Assembly (NCBI GenBank): GCA_903838355.1
Contig: CAILYC010000030.1
Span: 62,001 to 126,000, forward strand
From: an uncultured Burkholderiales bacterium
GTDB taxonomy: Bacteria > Pseudomonadota > Gammaproteobacteria > Burkholderiales > Burkholderiaceae_C
DNA: 64,000 bases
Direction of reading: 5' to 3'
The position numbers and the translations under genes were made by a program. Below are positions 16,369-25,453 of this stretch, one piece after another. How positions within the stretch are numbered: position 1 is the stretch's first letter; every line of letters starts with the position of its first letter. The notes beneath the pieces were generated by a model. That model saw only the letters and a list, made by a program, of their open reading frames with translations. It ran no database searches and was not told where the DNA came from.

Positions 16369-17613
16369 TCAGAATTTTACCTGTACACCAGCGGCAACGT
16401 TGGTGATATTGCCACCAATGGCACTGGAAGAAATGACGGCGTTGCTGGCATTCTTATTCACCGCATAAAGCATGAAGAGAGCCAATTCTTTGCTGTAGTT
16501 GTATTTCGCACCCACACTGGTCAAGCTGCCGCTCAGTCCATTGGTCGAACAAACAGCAGTGCCATTCAAAGTACAGGAACCGTCGGCTTCATAAGCGTAG
16601 TTGGCACCCAAGGTCCATTTGGCTTGCACTTTATATTCACCACGCAGAGCATAGGTGTTGTGGGTGTAGCTTGTGAATTTACCCGCGGTTTGGGCGTTTT
16701 CGGTGTACTTCAAGTTGGCAAACTCAGCCGCCACTGAATACAAGTCTTGATCAAATTGCAAACTCAAACGTGTTCCGGTGTCTTTTGACCCAGGGTTGGC
16801 ACTCACCAAGGTTGTCGCGGCTTCAGTAGCACCAGTGCCACTGAAGGTGCGGTAGTCGTTGTGAGTTTCTTGTTGCAATGACGCATAAAAATTCTCATTG
16901 CTCCAACGAATAGCCGCGGCTGATAGCCATTGGTTTTGTGTGGCGGTGCGGTTTTGATCTGGACGGTAGGAAAATCCGGCTTGGAACCCATTGACTTTGT
17001 CGCTCAAGAGGCGAATTTGGTTACCGATACGGGTATGAAAGGAGGTGGAGCCTCCTGCAGTTTTCCAACCGACGTTGGACAAGACGTTACTGGTTGAAAT
17101 AAAGTTCGATGAGCTCACGTCCAATAACCGTGTACGGTCACCAAATTCTTTATAGACCGTGTCCATCTGACCGAGCTGCATTGTGCCGATGTTTTTGAGT
17201 CCAATGGAGACATAGGCATCGCGTGTATCGGTGAACAAGCTTTGTGCGCCACCCGTTGACGAACTCGAATCGATGGTCTTGCCCATCACCCCTTGGAAAT
17301 CATAGCCAAAGGTGACATCGTCCACTCTTTTCTGACCCTTGAAACCAATGTAGGACTGTGACCAAGCAATCTGTGTTTTTTGTAAAGGAGTGGTTTGAGC
17401 AGCCAATGTACCAGGAACGGTTTTTTTACTTTGCATGGAGTTCGAGGCGCTTCCAGTGGCTGAGCCGTCCCCATAGGTGGTCACATCGTATTCAGGATAA
17501 AGCGAGCCATAAACTTCTAGGTTATCGCCAGCCACTTGGACGGCATGCACCTGAGACATTACCCCAAAAGTGGACAAGCACATCAAGGCAACACGGCTGA
17601 GTCTGAATTTCAT
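16369..17613 (-). CDS. Gram-negative porin (betaproteobacterial trimeric type)
   Basis: A 414-residue outer-membrane porin. A signal peptide (MKFRLSRVALMCLSTFGVMSQVHA) is followed by the first strand LEVYGSLYPEYDV. The sequence then alternates aromatic-rich beta strands and loops, contains a QLGQMDTVYKEFGDR segment in the position of loop 3, and ends with VAAGVQVKF, with the C-terminal Phe needed for barrel assembly. AGGAG precedes the ATG. Such porins pass small hydrophilic, often anionic solutes. The gene has its own terminator and diverges from the cytochrome-barrel gene; a degenerate FNR-like site lies between them. Confidence 0.92.
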   Translation of the reverse strand: MKFRLSRVALMCLSTFGVMSQVHAVQVAGDNLEVYGSLYPEYDVTTYGDGSATGSASNSMQSKKTVPGTLAAQTTPLQKTQIAWSQSYIGFKGQKRVDDVTFGYDFQGVMGKTIDSSSSTGGAQSLFTDTRDAYVSIGLKNIGTMQLGQMDTVYKEFGDRTRLLDVSSSNFISTSNVLSNVGWKTAGGSTSFHTRIGNQIRLLSDKVNGFQAGFSYRPDQNRTATQNQWLSAAAIRWSNENFYASLQQETHNDYRTFSGTGATEAATTLVSANPGSKDTGTRLSLQFDQDLYSVAAEFANLKYTENAQTAGKFTSYTHNTYALRGEYKVQAKWTLGANYAYEADGSCTLNGTAVCSTNGLSGSLTSVGAKYNYSKELALFMLYAVNKNASNAVISSSAIGGNITNVAAGVQVKF

Positions 17614-17749
17614 TTATTTCTCCTGAGAATTTGAATTGACAGTTGGTTTTCAACTTTACGTATTAGACACATCTCCAAGCCCTCATCGACTTCGGATTTA
17701 CCCCTGACTTTCTCTAATTTCCAACACTTTCCTAGCGTAAAACCACAAA

Positions 17750-17763
17750 TTGATTCAAAGCAA
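17750..17763. promoter_or_regulatory. Degenerate FNR-like site in the porin/cytochrome intergenic region
   Basis: TTGATTCAAAGCAA differs from the FNR consensus TTGATnnnnATCAA at one position. It lies 137 bases upstream of the porin start and 104 bases before the perfect site at 17867. It may be a decayed duplicate or a weak second site. Confidence 0.3.
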
Positions 17764-17866
17764 TACCCTTAAAGACCAAAGAATTCAAAAAAACCTTGTT
17801 GCAAGTCAAGTTCAACCCTCTTGAGCACCATTGTGCGATCAACCGACACACACCAATGAAGAACAG

Positions 17867-17880
17867 TTGATTCAAATCAA
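17867..17880 (+). promoter_or_regulatory. Perfect FNR box upstream of the cytochrome-barrel gene
   Basis: TTGATTCAAATCAA matches the FNR consensus fully and is identical to the box upstream of ccoI. If centred at -41.5 it predicts transcription from about 17915, and TAGGAT at 17903-17908 sits where the -10 element should be. This argues for the ATGs at 17940 or 17946 as start and against the GTG at 17883, which would lie upstream of the transcript. Confidence 0.75.
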
Positions 17881-17939
17881 GAGTGCCTCAAACCCCAAGC
17901 CCTAGGATGGATGCACCTTCAACCCATTGCCATCGGCCC

Positions 17940-19310
17940 ATGAACATGAGTTTGCCCCTTGAGTCCAAGTCCTCGGCCCAGTCAAGCCACAACTTGACGT
18001 CGGGGTGGCTTTTGTCAATCACCAGCACCCTCTTGGTACTGACACCCTCATCGAGCCAGGCCGTACCAGCATTTGCCCGGCAAACCGGTCAAAACTGCAT
18101 CGCCTGTCACGCTGGCGGTCAATTCCCGGAGCTCACCCCCTACGGTAGGCTTTTTAAATTGACAGGCTACACCATTGGCGAGCGCACCCTGCCCTTGTCG
18201 GTGATGGCGTCCGGTGGTCTCACAAGCGTCTCCAAGATCGCAGCCGTCAACCAAAGCCTGGTCAACAACACGTCTACGGGCTTGGATCTTCCGCTCAAAA
18301 ACAAACAAACCAGCCTAGACATCGCCAGTTTATTCATCGCGGGCAAAGTCACCGACAACATTGGGCTCTTTTCTCAAATCACCCATGACCGCTACAGTGA
18401 AGTCGACGACCAAGGCCTCAACAATCAAGGCCACACCACAGGGGATAACTTTGATTTGAGGTGGGCTGACCAATGGCTCTTGTCTGGTCGTGAATTCATC
18501 TATGGCGTGTCATTGAACAACAACCCCTCGGTGAGTGATCCTTGGAACACCAGTTGGGCGTGGATGCAATATGTACCCTCTTCATCTGGCCCAGGCGCCA
18601 ACGCTTATTTGGACGCCAACACACCCTACGCGAGTTCTGGCCTACCGGGCGACCTCTATTCAGGGCTCAGCACTTACCTGTTTTGGAACAAATCCTATTA
18701 CGGCGAAATCGGTTTTTATCGATCGGCCAGTCGCCTCTTGCACTTCATGAATTTTGGCAACGATCCCAACGCTTCCATTCTTCAAGGCAACAGCAACCGC
18801 TATTGGCGCTTTGCCTACAATCACGAGTGGGGGTCCAATAACCTCATGGTGGGCACCTCGGGCATGGCCGCCCACCCCTATGACAGTGCCAATGGGGTGT
18901 CGAGCAGTGACGCTTTGAGCTACCAAGGTGTGAAAAATGTTGGCGTGGACACGCAATACCAATACCTCTTGGATCCGCACACCTTCACCGTTCAAGCGGT
19001 CGTGCAAAAACAAAATTTCACGCCCTCGGTCTGGGACGCGACGCTCAATGGCAACACGCCAAGCACCACCCGCGTGAGTCGAGTGAAATTCTCCTATGTC
19101 CACGCCGCTCGCAACGGCGTGAGCTTTGCAAACTTCAATCAAAACGGCGGCTTTGCCAGTGCAACCCAAGGCAACACATTGGAGGTGTTTCACCTGCCCG
19201 TGCAAAATATTCGCATCGGCTTGCAAATGACTTTTTACAGCAAATTGGCCAACATCGACAGCCCCAGCAACGCCAACTCCGCCAGGCTTTACTTTTGGGG
19301 GGCGTATTGA
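17940..19310 (+). CDS. Cyc2-like fused c-type cytochrome/outer-membrane beta-barrel protein
   Basis: About 456 residues. A signal peptide ends near SSSQA, followed directly by a monoheme segment with Cys53-x2-Cys56-His57: PAFARQTGQNCIACH, then FPELTPYGRLFKLTGYT. This FARQTG...CxxCH...FPELTxxGRxFKLxGYT pattern is the hallmark of the N-terminal cytochrome of Cyc2, the outer-membrane iron oxidase. The remaining ~380 residues alternate amphipathic strands with Gly/Asn/Ser-rich turns and end in RLYFWGAY, like a 16-strand porin domain. It could pass electrons between an extracellular donor and periplasmic cytochromes. Iron oxidation is a hypothesis, since unvalidated homologues may have other roles. 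It is probably FNR-activated and cotranscribed with the next gene. Confidence 0.78.
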   Translation: MNMSLPLESKSSAQSSHNLTSGWLLSITSTLLVLTPSSSQAVPAFARQTGQNCIACHAGGQFPELTPYGRLFKLTGYTIGERTLPLSVMASGGLTSVSKIAAVNQSLVNNTSTGLDLPLKNKQTSLDIASLFIAGKVTDNIGLFSQITHDRYSEVDDQGLNNQGHTTGDNFDLRWADQWLLSGREFIYGVSLNNNPSVSDPWNTSWAWMQYVPSSSGPGANAYLDANTPYASSGLPGDLYSGLSTYLFWNKSYYGEIGFYRSASRLLHFMNFGNDPNASILQGNSNRYWRFAYNHEWGSNNLMVGTSGMAAHPYDSANGVSSSDALSYQGVKNVGVDTQYQYLLDPHTFTVQAVVQKQNFTPSVWDATLNGNTPSTTRVSRVKFSYVHAARNGVSFANFNQNGGFASATQGNTLEVFHLPVQNIRIGLQMTFYSKLANIDSPSNANSARLYFWGAY

Positions 19311-19979
19311 ATGAAAGGCCCCACCCCCATGACCCACTTTTTCAAATACTCTTGGTCCCTGTGCTTGGCGCTCAGTCTTGGGGCTTGTAGCAACATCGAG
19401 CGCTCGCGTGATTTGTCCAATCCCCGTGTGGCTGGTGCTACCTTGGCTCAACAAGTGTGCTCCACCTGCCATGGCGCAACGGGCAACTCCATCTCGCCCC
19501 AGTTTCCCAATTTGGCAGGACAGCAAGAAGCCTACTTGGTCAATCAGCTCCAAAACTTCAAAGGCCATCAGCGCATGGATCCGCCTGGGCCCGAGTACAT
19601 GTGGGGATTAAGCCGACGGCTCACCAATGCGCAAATTGAGGACATCGCCCACTACTTCGCAAACCAGGTCCACGTGGCCCGAACTGACCAGACCCCCATG
19701 AGCAAGACCGAACAGGAATACCAAATCGGCTTGAACATTTACACCCAGGGCATCCCTGAAAAGTCCATCCCAGCATGTCAGTTGTGCCATGGACCTCACG
19801 CCAAAGGCCTGGCCACCTTTCCAAGACTGGCGGGTCAGCACAAGGACTACCTGGTTCGACAGTTGCACGTGTTCCAAGAAACCGAGTTCAGACCCAACAC
19901 CCCCATGACGCAAATTACCCACCAATTGGATGCACAGCAAATGAGCGATATTGCCATCTATCTCTCAAGAATGCCCTAG
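19311..19979 (+). CDS. Diheme cytochrome c lipoprotein (c4-like)
   Basis: A 222-residue cytochrome whose ATG follows the upstream stop codon without a gap, so translation is probably coupled. The signal ends in a canonical lipobox LGAC (Cys26) with Ser next, which predicts anchoring to the outer membrane facing the periplasm. There are two class I heme sites: Cys50-x2-Cys53-His54 with PQFPNLAGQ, and Cys156-x2-Cys159-His160 with FPRLAGQ. This two-domain layout is that of cytochrome c4. It is well placed to take electrons from, or give them to, the cytochrome-barrel protein and to shuttle to a terminal oxidase. Confidence 0.88.
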   Translation: MKGPTPMTHFFKYSWSLCLALSLGACSNIERSRDLSNPRVAGATLAQQVCSTCHGATGNSISPQFPNLAGQQEAYLVNQLQNFKGHQRMDPPGPEYMWGLSRRLTNAQIEDIAHYFANQVHVARTDQTPMSKTEQEYQIGLNIYTQGIPEKSIPACQLCHGPHAKGLATFPRLAGQHKDYLVRQLHVFQETEFRPNTPMTQITHQLDAQQMSDIAIYLSRMP

Positions 19980-20032
19980 CCAGGAAGTCTGATGGCCCCT
20001 CTCAAACAGCTCCATAGGCCTGGTGCACGGTG

Positions 20033-20992
20033 CTATGCCTTGAGCTTGACGATGTTGGCGGGCGTGCCCTTGGCAAAAGCGTTGATGTTGTCAAAGGCCA
20101 TACCGAAATACAACTCGTAGTTGTCTTTCTCGACAAAACCCAGATGAGGTGTACACAAGCAATTGGGCAGCTTTAACAAGGGGTGATTGGCACCGAGGAC
20201 CGGTTCCTCTTCATAAACATCGACCGCGGCAAATCCGGGTCGCCCCATTTTGAGGGCCGCCTCCAAAGCACCGTGTTCGATCAACTCGGCTCTGGAGACA
20301 TTGATCAAGGTGGCTGTGGGCTTCATCAGGGCCAAGTCTGAGGCTGTCACCATTTGCAGGGTCTCAGGCGTCAATCGCAGCTGCAGTGTGAGGATGTCAC
20401 AGGTGCTGAAAAATGCCTCTCGACTGGCCGCCACCTCAAAGCCTTGATCGCAAGCCTTTTTCAATGTGCTCTCGCGTCCCCAAACGAGAGGCTTGGCACC
20501 AAAGGCTTTGACCAAATGACTCACCTGCGCACCCAAACGACCAAAACCCATGATGCCCACGGTTTTGCCATGGAGTTGATGGCCCAACGTGCCTTGCCAC
20601 AACCCCGCATGAAGACGTTGAGTCTCAGTCACCAAGTTGCGTAAACTCGCCAAGATGAGGAGCATGTTGAGCTCGACAGTGCAGGCCCCCGAACCCGATC
20701 CATCGCACACCATGACCCCCGCGGCTTGGCAAGCGGCGACATCCACATGGGTGTTGATTTTACCGGTTTGGGAGATGAGCCTCAAATTCGGTAACTTGGC
20801 CAAGAGTTCTCCCGTGATCAAGGTACGCTCACGGGTCAACACGATCGCGTCGGCAGGCCGAAAACGCTCGACCAACGCATCCAGTCCTTTGACGGTGTCG
20901 TTGTAAATGCTCACCTGGTGCTCGCGCAGTTTTTCAAAACAGTTCAGGTGTCGAACACAGTCTTGGTAGTCATCGGGAATCACAACATGCAT
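20033..20992 (-). CDS. D-2-hydroxyacid dehydrogenase (NAD-dependent, SerA-like fold)
   Basis: A 319-residue Rossmann-fold dehydrogenase. The dinucleotide loop is GIMGFGRLGAQV; the catalytic Arg lies in INVSRAELIEHGAL, the Glu in VYEEEPV and the His in CTPHLGF. The family reduces 2-oxo acids or oxidises D-2-hydroxy acids with NAD(H). The substrate could be phosphoglycerate, glyoxylate or hydroxypyruvate; the catabolic neighbourhood favours a degradative role. It is a cytoplasmic protein. The gene diverges from a Bug receptor gene and is separated by 53 bases from the convergent cytochrome gene. Confidence 0.85.
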   Translation of the reverse strand: MHVVIPDDYQDCVRHLNCFEKLREHQVSIYNDTVKGLDALVERFRPADAIVLTRERTLITGELLAKLPNLRLISQTGKINTHVDVAACQAAGVMVCDGSGSGACTVELNMLLILASLRNLVTETQRLHAGLWQGTLGHQLHGKTVGIMGFGRLGAQVSHLVKAFGAKPLVWGRESTLKKACDQGFEVAASREAFFSTCDILTLQLRLTPETLQMVTASDLALMKPTATLINVSRAELIEHGALEAALKMGRPGFAAVDVYEEEPVLGANHPLLKLPNCLCTPHLGFVEKDNYELYFGMAFDNINAFAKGTPANIVKLKA

Positions 20993-21226
20993 AGGGAGTC
21001 TTTGTTTAGAAAAGTTAAGAAGAACAAGTTCATTTTAGTCTGTGCGCGAAAGACGCCTTGGTTGAATCCCAACAATCTCCTAGAATGAAGTTCTGCCCAC
21101 GCGCACAGCACCGCGCCTTCTCATCGTCAAGACATGCGCTATTCGCCCCTAAGCCCCTGAGCCCCTGAATTGTCCGCCTTTCAAAAACAACGTCAACAAA
21201 CTGCACAACACGACAAAGGAAAAATC

Positions 21227-22243
21227 ATGGAAACACTTCAAAAATCTGCCCCAAATGTTTGCCATCTTTTGCAACGCACCGCACTGATCGCCTTGTTCAT
21301 GAGCGGCTTAGGCGCGCTGAGCATTGCACAAGCGGCAAGCGACGTCAATTGGCCCACGAAGCCCATCACCCTCGTGGTGCCCTTTGCACCGGGCGGCACC
21401 ACCGACATTTTGGCGCGCGACGTGGGTCAAAAAATAGGTGAATTCTTAAAGCAGCCCGTCATCATTGACAACAAGGCCGGTGCTGGCGGCACCTTGGCCG
21501 CGGGCATCACGGCCAAGGCGACCCCAGACGGCTACACCCTCTTCATGTCCACCATTGCCCACACCATTGCGCCGGGGCTCTATAAATCCTTGAACTACGA
21601 CTTCACGACCGACTTTGATCCGATTGGCATGGTGGCCATCACCCCCAATGTGCTGATCGTGAATAAAAATTTACCTGTCAAAAACGTGGCCGAATTCATT
21701 CAGTACCTTAAAGCCAATCCAGGCAAAGTCAACTACGGCTCGGCTGGCTCGGGCAGCACCGAGCACTTGGCCGGCGTCCTCTTTGGCATGCTGACGGGTA
21801 TCAACCTCACCCACGTGCCCTACAAAGGGGGCGCGCCCATGATGAACGACTTGATGGGCGGTCAAATTCAAATGGCCATTGAAACCAGCCCCTCAGCCTA
21901 CCCCCAGGTCAAAGCGGGCAACGTGACGGTCTTGGCCGTCACCACCCTCAAGCACTCGAGCGCCTATCCGGGCGTCCCAACGCTCGATGAAAGCGGCGTG
22001 AAGGGCTACGACTTCGTGACTTGGTTTGCCTTGATGGCGCCCCATGGCACACCAGCAGCAATTCAAACCCGCTTGGTTACCGAACTCGCCAAAACCCTCA
22101 AGGACCCCAAAGTCACCAAAGACTTTGAAGAGCAAGGTGTCAGTCCTGGGAATATGCCCACCGTACAGTTGGCCTCGTTCATCAAATCTGAAACCCTCAA
22201 ATGGGGCAAAGTGGTCAAAGAGTCGGGTGCGAGCGCCGACTGA
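21227..22243 (+). CDS. Bug-family tripartite tricarboxylate transporter (TTT) receptor
   Basis: A 338-residue periplasmic receptor from the ATG at 21227, which has AAGGA upstream; the frame itself opens at 21170. The signal peptide ends at SIAQA. The family start WPTKPITLVVPFAPGGTTDILAR is followed by PVIIDNKAGAGG, HVPYKGGAPMMNDLMGGQIQ and a late GVPTLDES. Bug proteins bind carboxylated compounds through the GGxxD loop and deliver them to TctAB-type membrane partners, none of which is in the window. Upstream, TTGGTT and TAGAAT at 21058-21086 with a 17-base gap form a possible promoter. Confidence 0.88.
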   Translation: METLQKSAPNVCHLLQRTALIALFMSGLGALSIAQAASDVNWPTKPITLVVPFAPGGTTDILARDVGQKIGEFLKQPVIIDNKAGAGGTLAAGITAKATPDGYTLFMSTIAHTIAPGLYKSLNYDFTTDFDPIGMVAITPNVLIVNKNLPVKNVAEFIQYLKANPGKVNYGSAGSGSTEHLAGVLFGMLTGINLTHVPYKGGAPMMNDLMGGQIQMAIETSPSAYPQVKAGNVTVLAVTTLKHSSAYPGVPTLDESGVKGYDFVTWFALMAPHGTPAAIQTRLVTELAKTLKDPKVTKDFEEQGVSPGNMPTVQLASFIKSETLKWGKVVKESGASAD

Positions 22244-22764
22244 TCTTGCCTCACCACACCCGACCTCTCCAACCCTGCGGCCAACGGCGTGAGCGCGCGT
22301 GACCTTTGTTGTGAGCGACGCCGAGCCTTGCGGATTGGTGCCACTTGACAAAACTCCATCTGTCCTCCATTTGCTCGGTCACCTCGGCGGTTTTTTTGAT
22401 CATTGCCCTAGGCTTTGGAGTGACCTGTCTTGGGGTTTTTTAAAAAGGAGGACATTCATCTTTTGGGTAAGTGGGTGCGCCCATTGCACCGATTGTCTTG
22501 GATAAATTGCTGCTCCACCCCGCTGCCGTGCTCGTCTCCACAGTGCTCTGCTTCTTTGCGCTCAGTGCGCTGCTGTATGGACTTGAACATCATCCAGGTT
22601 TTTGAGCACGTCAGCCTCACTAGACGTTGATTGAAGCGAGGTGCACTTTTTCAGCCCCATCAGCCCCATCAGCCACCACCTCAATCAACGGTGTTAGCCC
22701 TAGTGGCAAATCTTTTGCTCCTATCTAGAATGAGTGTTTTTGCAACTTCATCTCTAGAGTACCC
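22244..22764. other. Gap of about 520 bases without a supported gene
   Basis: Only short out-of-register frames are present. Homopolymer runs (around 22390 and 22437) and a repeated CATCAGCCC motif near 22657-22675 are visible. TAGAAT at 22726-22731 might be a -10 element for the GlcG-like gene at 22765, but no good -35 is present. Confidence 0.4.
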
Positions 22765-23235
22765 ATGACCATTATCTCCATGAAAGAAGCCGACGACATT
22801 TTGAATGCCGTCTTTATCAAAGCTCGCGAACTCAAACTACGCCCCATCTCTGCGGTGGTGGCCGAACCTGGCGCCATCCCCAAAGCCTACAAAAAAGAAG
22901 ATGGCTCGGCCATGCTGCGCTTTGAGATGGCCATGGGTAAGGCCTATGCCGCCTTGGCACTGGGACGATCAACCAGTCTCATTGTGGAGAGAGCGCACGA
23001 GCGGCCACTTTTCATGAGCTTCATGTTCAAAGCGTCTGAGGACAAAATCTTTGCTGAAGGCGGTGGCATGCTCATCCGTGACAAGTCCGGTGAAGTGATT
23101 GGTGCACTGGGCGTGACTGGCGACACGGCCGCCAACGACGAGTTGCTGTGCGCCTATGCCATTCGTGCAGCGGGCTTGCTCACCGACCACGATGCAGTCG
23201 CCTTGGGTGTTGAGGTAAGACTCACCAACATCTGA
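22765..23235 (+). CDS. GlcG/HbpS heme-binding family protein
   Basis: A 156-residue protein covering the whole GlcG/HbpS domain. It has the N-terminal helix ISMKEADDILNAVFIKAREL, the AVVAEPGAIPKAYKKEDGS strand pair, AMGKAYAAL, and the conserved GGGMLIRDKSGEVIGALGVTG turn with the CAYAIRAAG helix. Typical residues are present, but no signal peptide is. Family members bind heme or small ligands and often accompany glycolate or aromatic-acid catabolism genes. It lies between two Bug receptor genes on the same strand, which suggests a link to uptake of an organic acid. Confidence 0.82.
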   Translation: MTIISMKEADDILNAVFIKARELKLRPISAVVAEPGAIPKAYKKEDGSAMLRFEMAMGKAYAALALGRSTSLIVERAHERPLFMSFMFKASEDKIFAEGGGMLIRDKSGEVIGALGVTGDTAANDELLCAYAIRAAGLLTDHDAVALGVEVRLTNI

Positions 23236-23281
23236 GTCTTACGAATGCCGTTGAGCCACATTCTTTGAAAGGCAAATCAAC

Positions 23282-24322
23282 ATGTTCACCTATGGGCACA
23301 TCCCTGAACCACCCCGCACGAAGGCGTTCCATCGAATCCGTGCTTTGATCGGCACCTTGCTGCTTGCTAGCATTTGTGCCCTCACCGTTCAAGCCACGGC
23401 AAGTCTTGCCGTCCAGCCGAACTACCCGATCAAAACGGTGCATTTGGTGGTGCCCTTTGCCGCTGCAGGCGGGGTTGACACTGCCGCACGCATCATTGGA
23501 CAGCGCTTGTCTGAGGTGTGGTCTCAATCAGTCCTGATCGACAACCGAGCGGGTGCCAACAGCGTCATTGGCACCGACTTTGTGGCCAAATCGGTGCCCG
23601 ATGGACACACACTCTTGGTGGTGTTTGGACCGCCCTTCAACACGGTACAATTTTTTGCTAAAAACGTGCCCTACCAGGCCCTCACCGACTTCACACCAGT
23701 CTCAATTGTGGCCACCGTTCCCATGGTGGTGGTGGTTCCTCCGAGCCTGGGCGTCAGTACAGCCGCAGAATTGATCGAGTACGCCAAAGTTCACGCCGGT
23801 CAAGTTTCATTTGGGACCTCAGGAGCAGGCAGCTCACAGCAACTCGGTGGTATTTTGCTGGGCATTGCCGGTGGGGTCACATTCACCCACATTCCCTACA
23901 AGGGTGGATCGGCCGCATTGAACGATGTGCTCGGCGGCCATGTGCCTGTGGGCATTTTGGCGCTCTCCAATGTGATCCCGTATGTGAGGTCTGGCAAACT
24001 CAAAGCGATCGGGGTGATCGAATCTCATCGCAGCACCTCTGAGCCGCTCATTCCAACGATTGCTGAAGCGGGGGTGGCAGGTTTTGCGGTACCCGACACC
24101 TGGGTTGGGTTCCTTGCACCCGCAGGACTACCCAAGACCGTTTTGGACAAATTAAGCCAAGACATTGCTTTAGCAGTGGAGAGCGCCGAGGTGAGACAAA
24201 AACTCGAGGGAGCAGGCTTTGAGGTGTCGATCAAAGGTCCGGATGTTTTCAAAGACATTTTGGCCAAGAGCATCGCGTTGTACAAGAAGACCACCACAGA
24301 GGCAGGCATCAAACCGGAATAA
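23282..24322 (+). CDS. Bug-family TTT receptor
   Basis: A 346-residue receptor with AAAGG eight bases before the ATG. A longer N-terminal region precedes the signal segment (LIGTLLLASICALTVQATA). The family start is YPIKTVHLVVPFAAAGGVDTAARI, with Ala-Ala in place of the usual Pro-Gly before the GGxxD loop. SVLIDNRAGANS, HIPYKGGSAALNDVLGGHVP and PTIAEAGVAGF follow. It sits 46 bases after the GlcG-like gene and is probably cotranscribed. The ligand is unknown and no TctAB partner is nearby. Confidence 0.88.
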   Translation: MFTYGHIPEPPRTKAFHRIRALIGTLLLASICALTVQATASLAVQPNYPIKTVHLVVPFAAAGGVDTAARIIGQRLSEVWSQSVLIDNRAGANSVIGTDFVAKSVPDGHTLLVVFGPPFNTVQFFAKNVPYQALTDFTPVSIVATVPMVVVVPPSLGVSTAAELIEYAKVHAGQVSFGTSGAGSSQQLGGILLGIAGGVTFTHIPYKGGSAALNDVLGGHVPVGILALSNVIPYVRSGKLKAIGVIESHRSTSEPLIPTIAEAGVAGFAVPDTWVGFLAPAGLPKTVLDKLSQDIALAVESAEVRQKLEGAGFEVSIKGPDVFKDILAKSIALYKKTTTEAGIKPE

Positions 24323-24417
24323 GCAAAAGGGTGGCTTCGCAGCTTTTAGGCATTGGATAGAATTTTTCCGAATCAAAGGCAGGCTGCGGCACGACACCCA
24401 TTGACACGGCAAAGAGC

Positions 24418-25452
24418 TCACTGATCAATTGAAATTTTTGCCTGCTCGATGATTTTTCTCCAACGTTCTGTCTCAGACTTGATGAAGTTCTCGAACTGCA
24501 AAGCCGTACCAGGCATCGTTTCTGCTCCTTGAGAGAGCAGTTTTACTTTGAACTGTGGATTGGCCAAAATCACTTGCAACTCAGCATTGAGCCGTGTGCG
24601 AATGGATGGCGCCATGTTGGCTGGACCAATGAGACCATACCATGTCGCCATGTCATAACCCGGGACACCGGCCTCAGACATGGTGGGCACTTGCGGCGAA
24701 GCGTTCGACCTCTTGGCGGTGGTCACCCCCAAAGCGCGCAAGGTTCCAGCATTGACTTGGGGCAAAGCGCTTGGGATATTGGGGAAACTCATGTCGACCT
24801 GGCCCGAGATCAAATCGGGCATGGCGCTACCTGTGCCCTTGTAAGGGATGTGCACCATAGAAATGCCAGCCATTTTGGCGAACAACTCGCCCGAGAGGTG
24901 CACCGAGGTGCCGCTCCCGCTTGACGCAAACGTGAGCGCCCCAGGATGCGCTTTGGCAAAGGCCACCAGTTGTGCCACCGTGTGAAAAGGCGACTTGGCC
25001 GGCACCACCAACATATTGGGCGCTGAAAACACTCCCCCAATGGCGGTGAAATCGGCCACTGGATCAAAGCTCAAATTCTTGTAAAGCGTTGCATTGACCG
25101 CATGCCCAATGGAGGGGAAGTACAGGGTGTAGCCGTCAGCTTGAGCGCGCGCAACCATCTCGGCGGCGATGTTGCCGTTCGCGCCAGCACGGTTTTCCAC
25201 AATGACGGGTTGCCCCAAGCGAAGCGACAAATTCTCCGCCAGGGCTCGGCCCACCCCATCGGCCGATCCTCCAGGAGAAAAACCGACCACCAAACGAATG
25301 GGCTTGCTCGGGTAATTGGCCTCTTGCGCACAGCAGGAGAAAGCCAAGCCCAAACTGAGGCTCATGCACAATCCAAATTCCAAGAGCAGCTTGCCCCAAC
25401 CACCCATGAGAACTCGATTCGATGCTCGCTCTTCCAATTTCAAATGCTTCAT
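24418..25452 (-). CDS. Bug-family TTT receptor
   Basis: A 344-residue receptor. The ATG at 25452 has AAAGGAG seven bases upstream, so it is preferred over the frame opening at 25503. The signal segment LLLEFGLCMSLSLGLAFSCCAQ contains two Cys near cleavage but no standard lipobox. The family start YPSKPIRLVVGFSPGGSADGVGR is followed by PVIVENRAGANGN, HIPYKGTGSAMPDLISGQVD and PTMSEAGVPGYDMATWYG. It begins one base after the CoA-transferase B stop, so it is the third gene of a CoA-transferase operon; the ligand may be the acid that the transferase activates. Confidence 0.88.
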   Translation of the reverse strand: MKHLKLEERASNRVLMGGWGKLLLEFGLCMSLSLGLAFSCCAQEANYPSKPIRLVVGFSPGGSADGVGRALAENLSLRLGQPVIVENRAGANGNIAAEMVARAQADGYTLYFPSIGHAVNATLYKNLSFDPVADFTAIGGVFSAPNMLVVPAKSPFHTVAQLVAFAKAHPGALTFASSGSGTSVHLSGELFAKMAGISMVHIPYKGTGSAMPDLISGQVDMSFPNIPSALPQVNAGTLRALGVTTAKRSNASPQVPTMSEAGVPGYDMATWYGLIGPANMAPSIRTRLNAELQVILANPQFKVKLLSQGAETMPGTALQFENFIKSETERWRKIIEQAKISIDQ

Positions 25453-25453
25453 G

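Noticed and set aside
17883-17939. GTG at 17883 as start of the cytochrome-barrel gene
   Set aside because: It lies only three bases after the FNR box and upstream of the predicted transcription start, so the protein must begin further downstream.
21170-21226. Upstream extension of the Bug receptor at 21227
   Set aside because: The ATG at 21227 has a good AAGGA site and gives a normal signal peptide; the extension adds a polar stretch before it.
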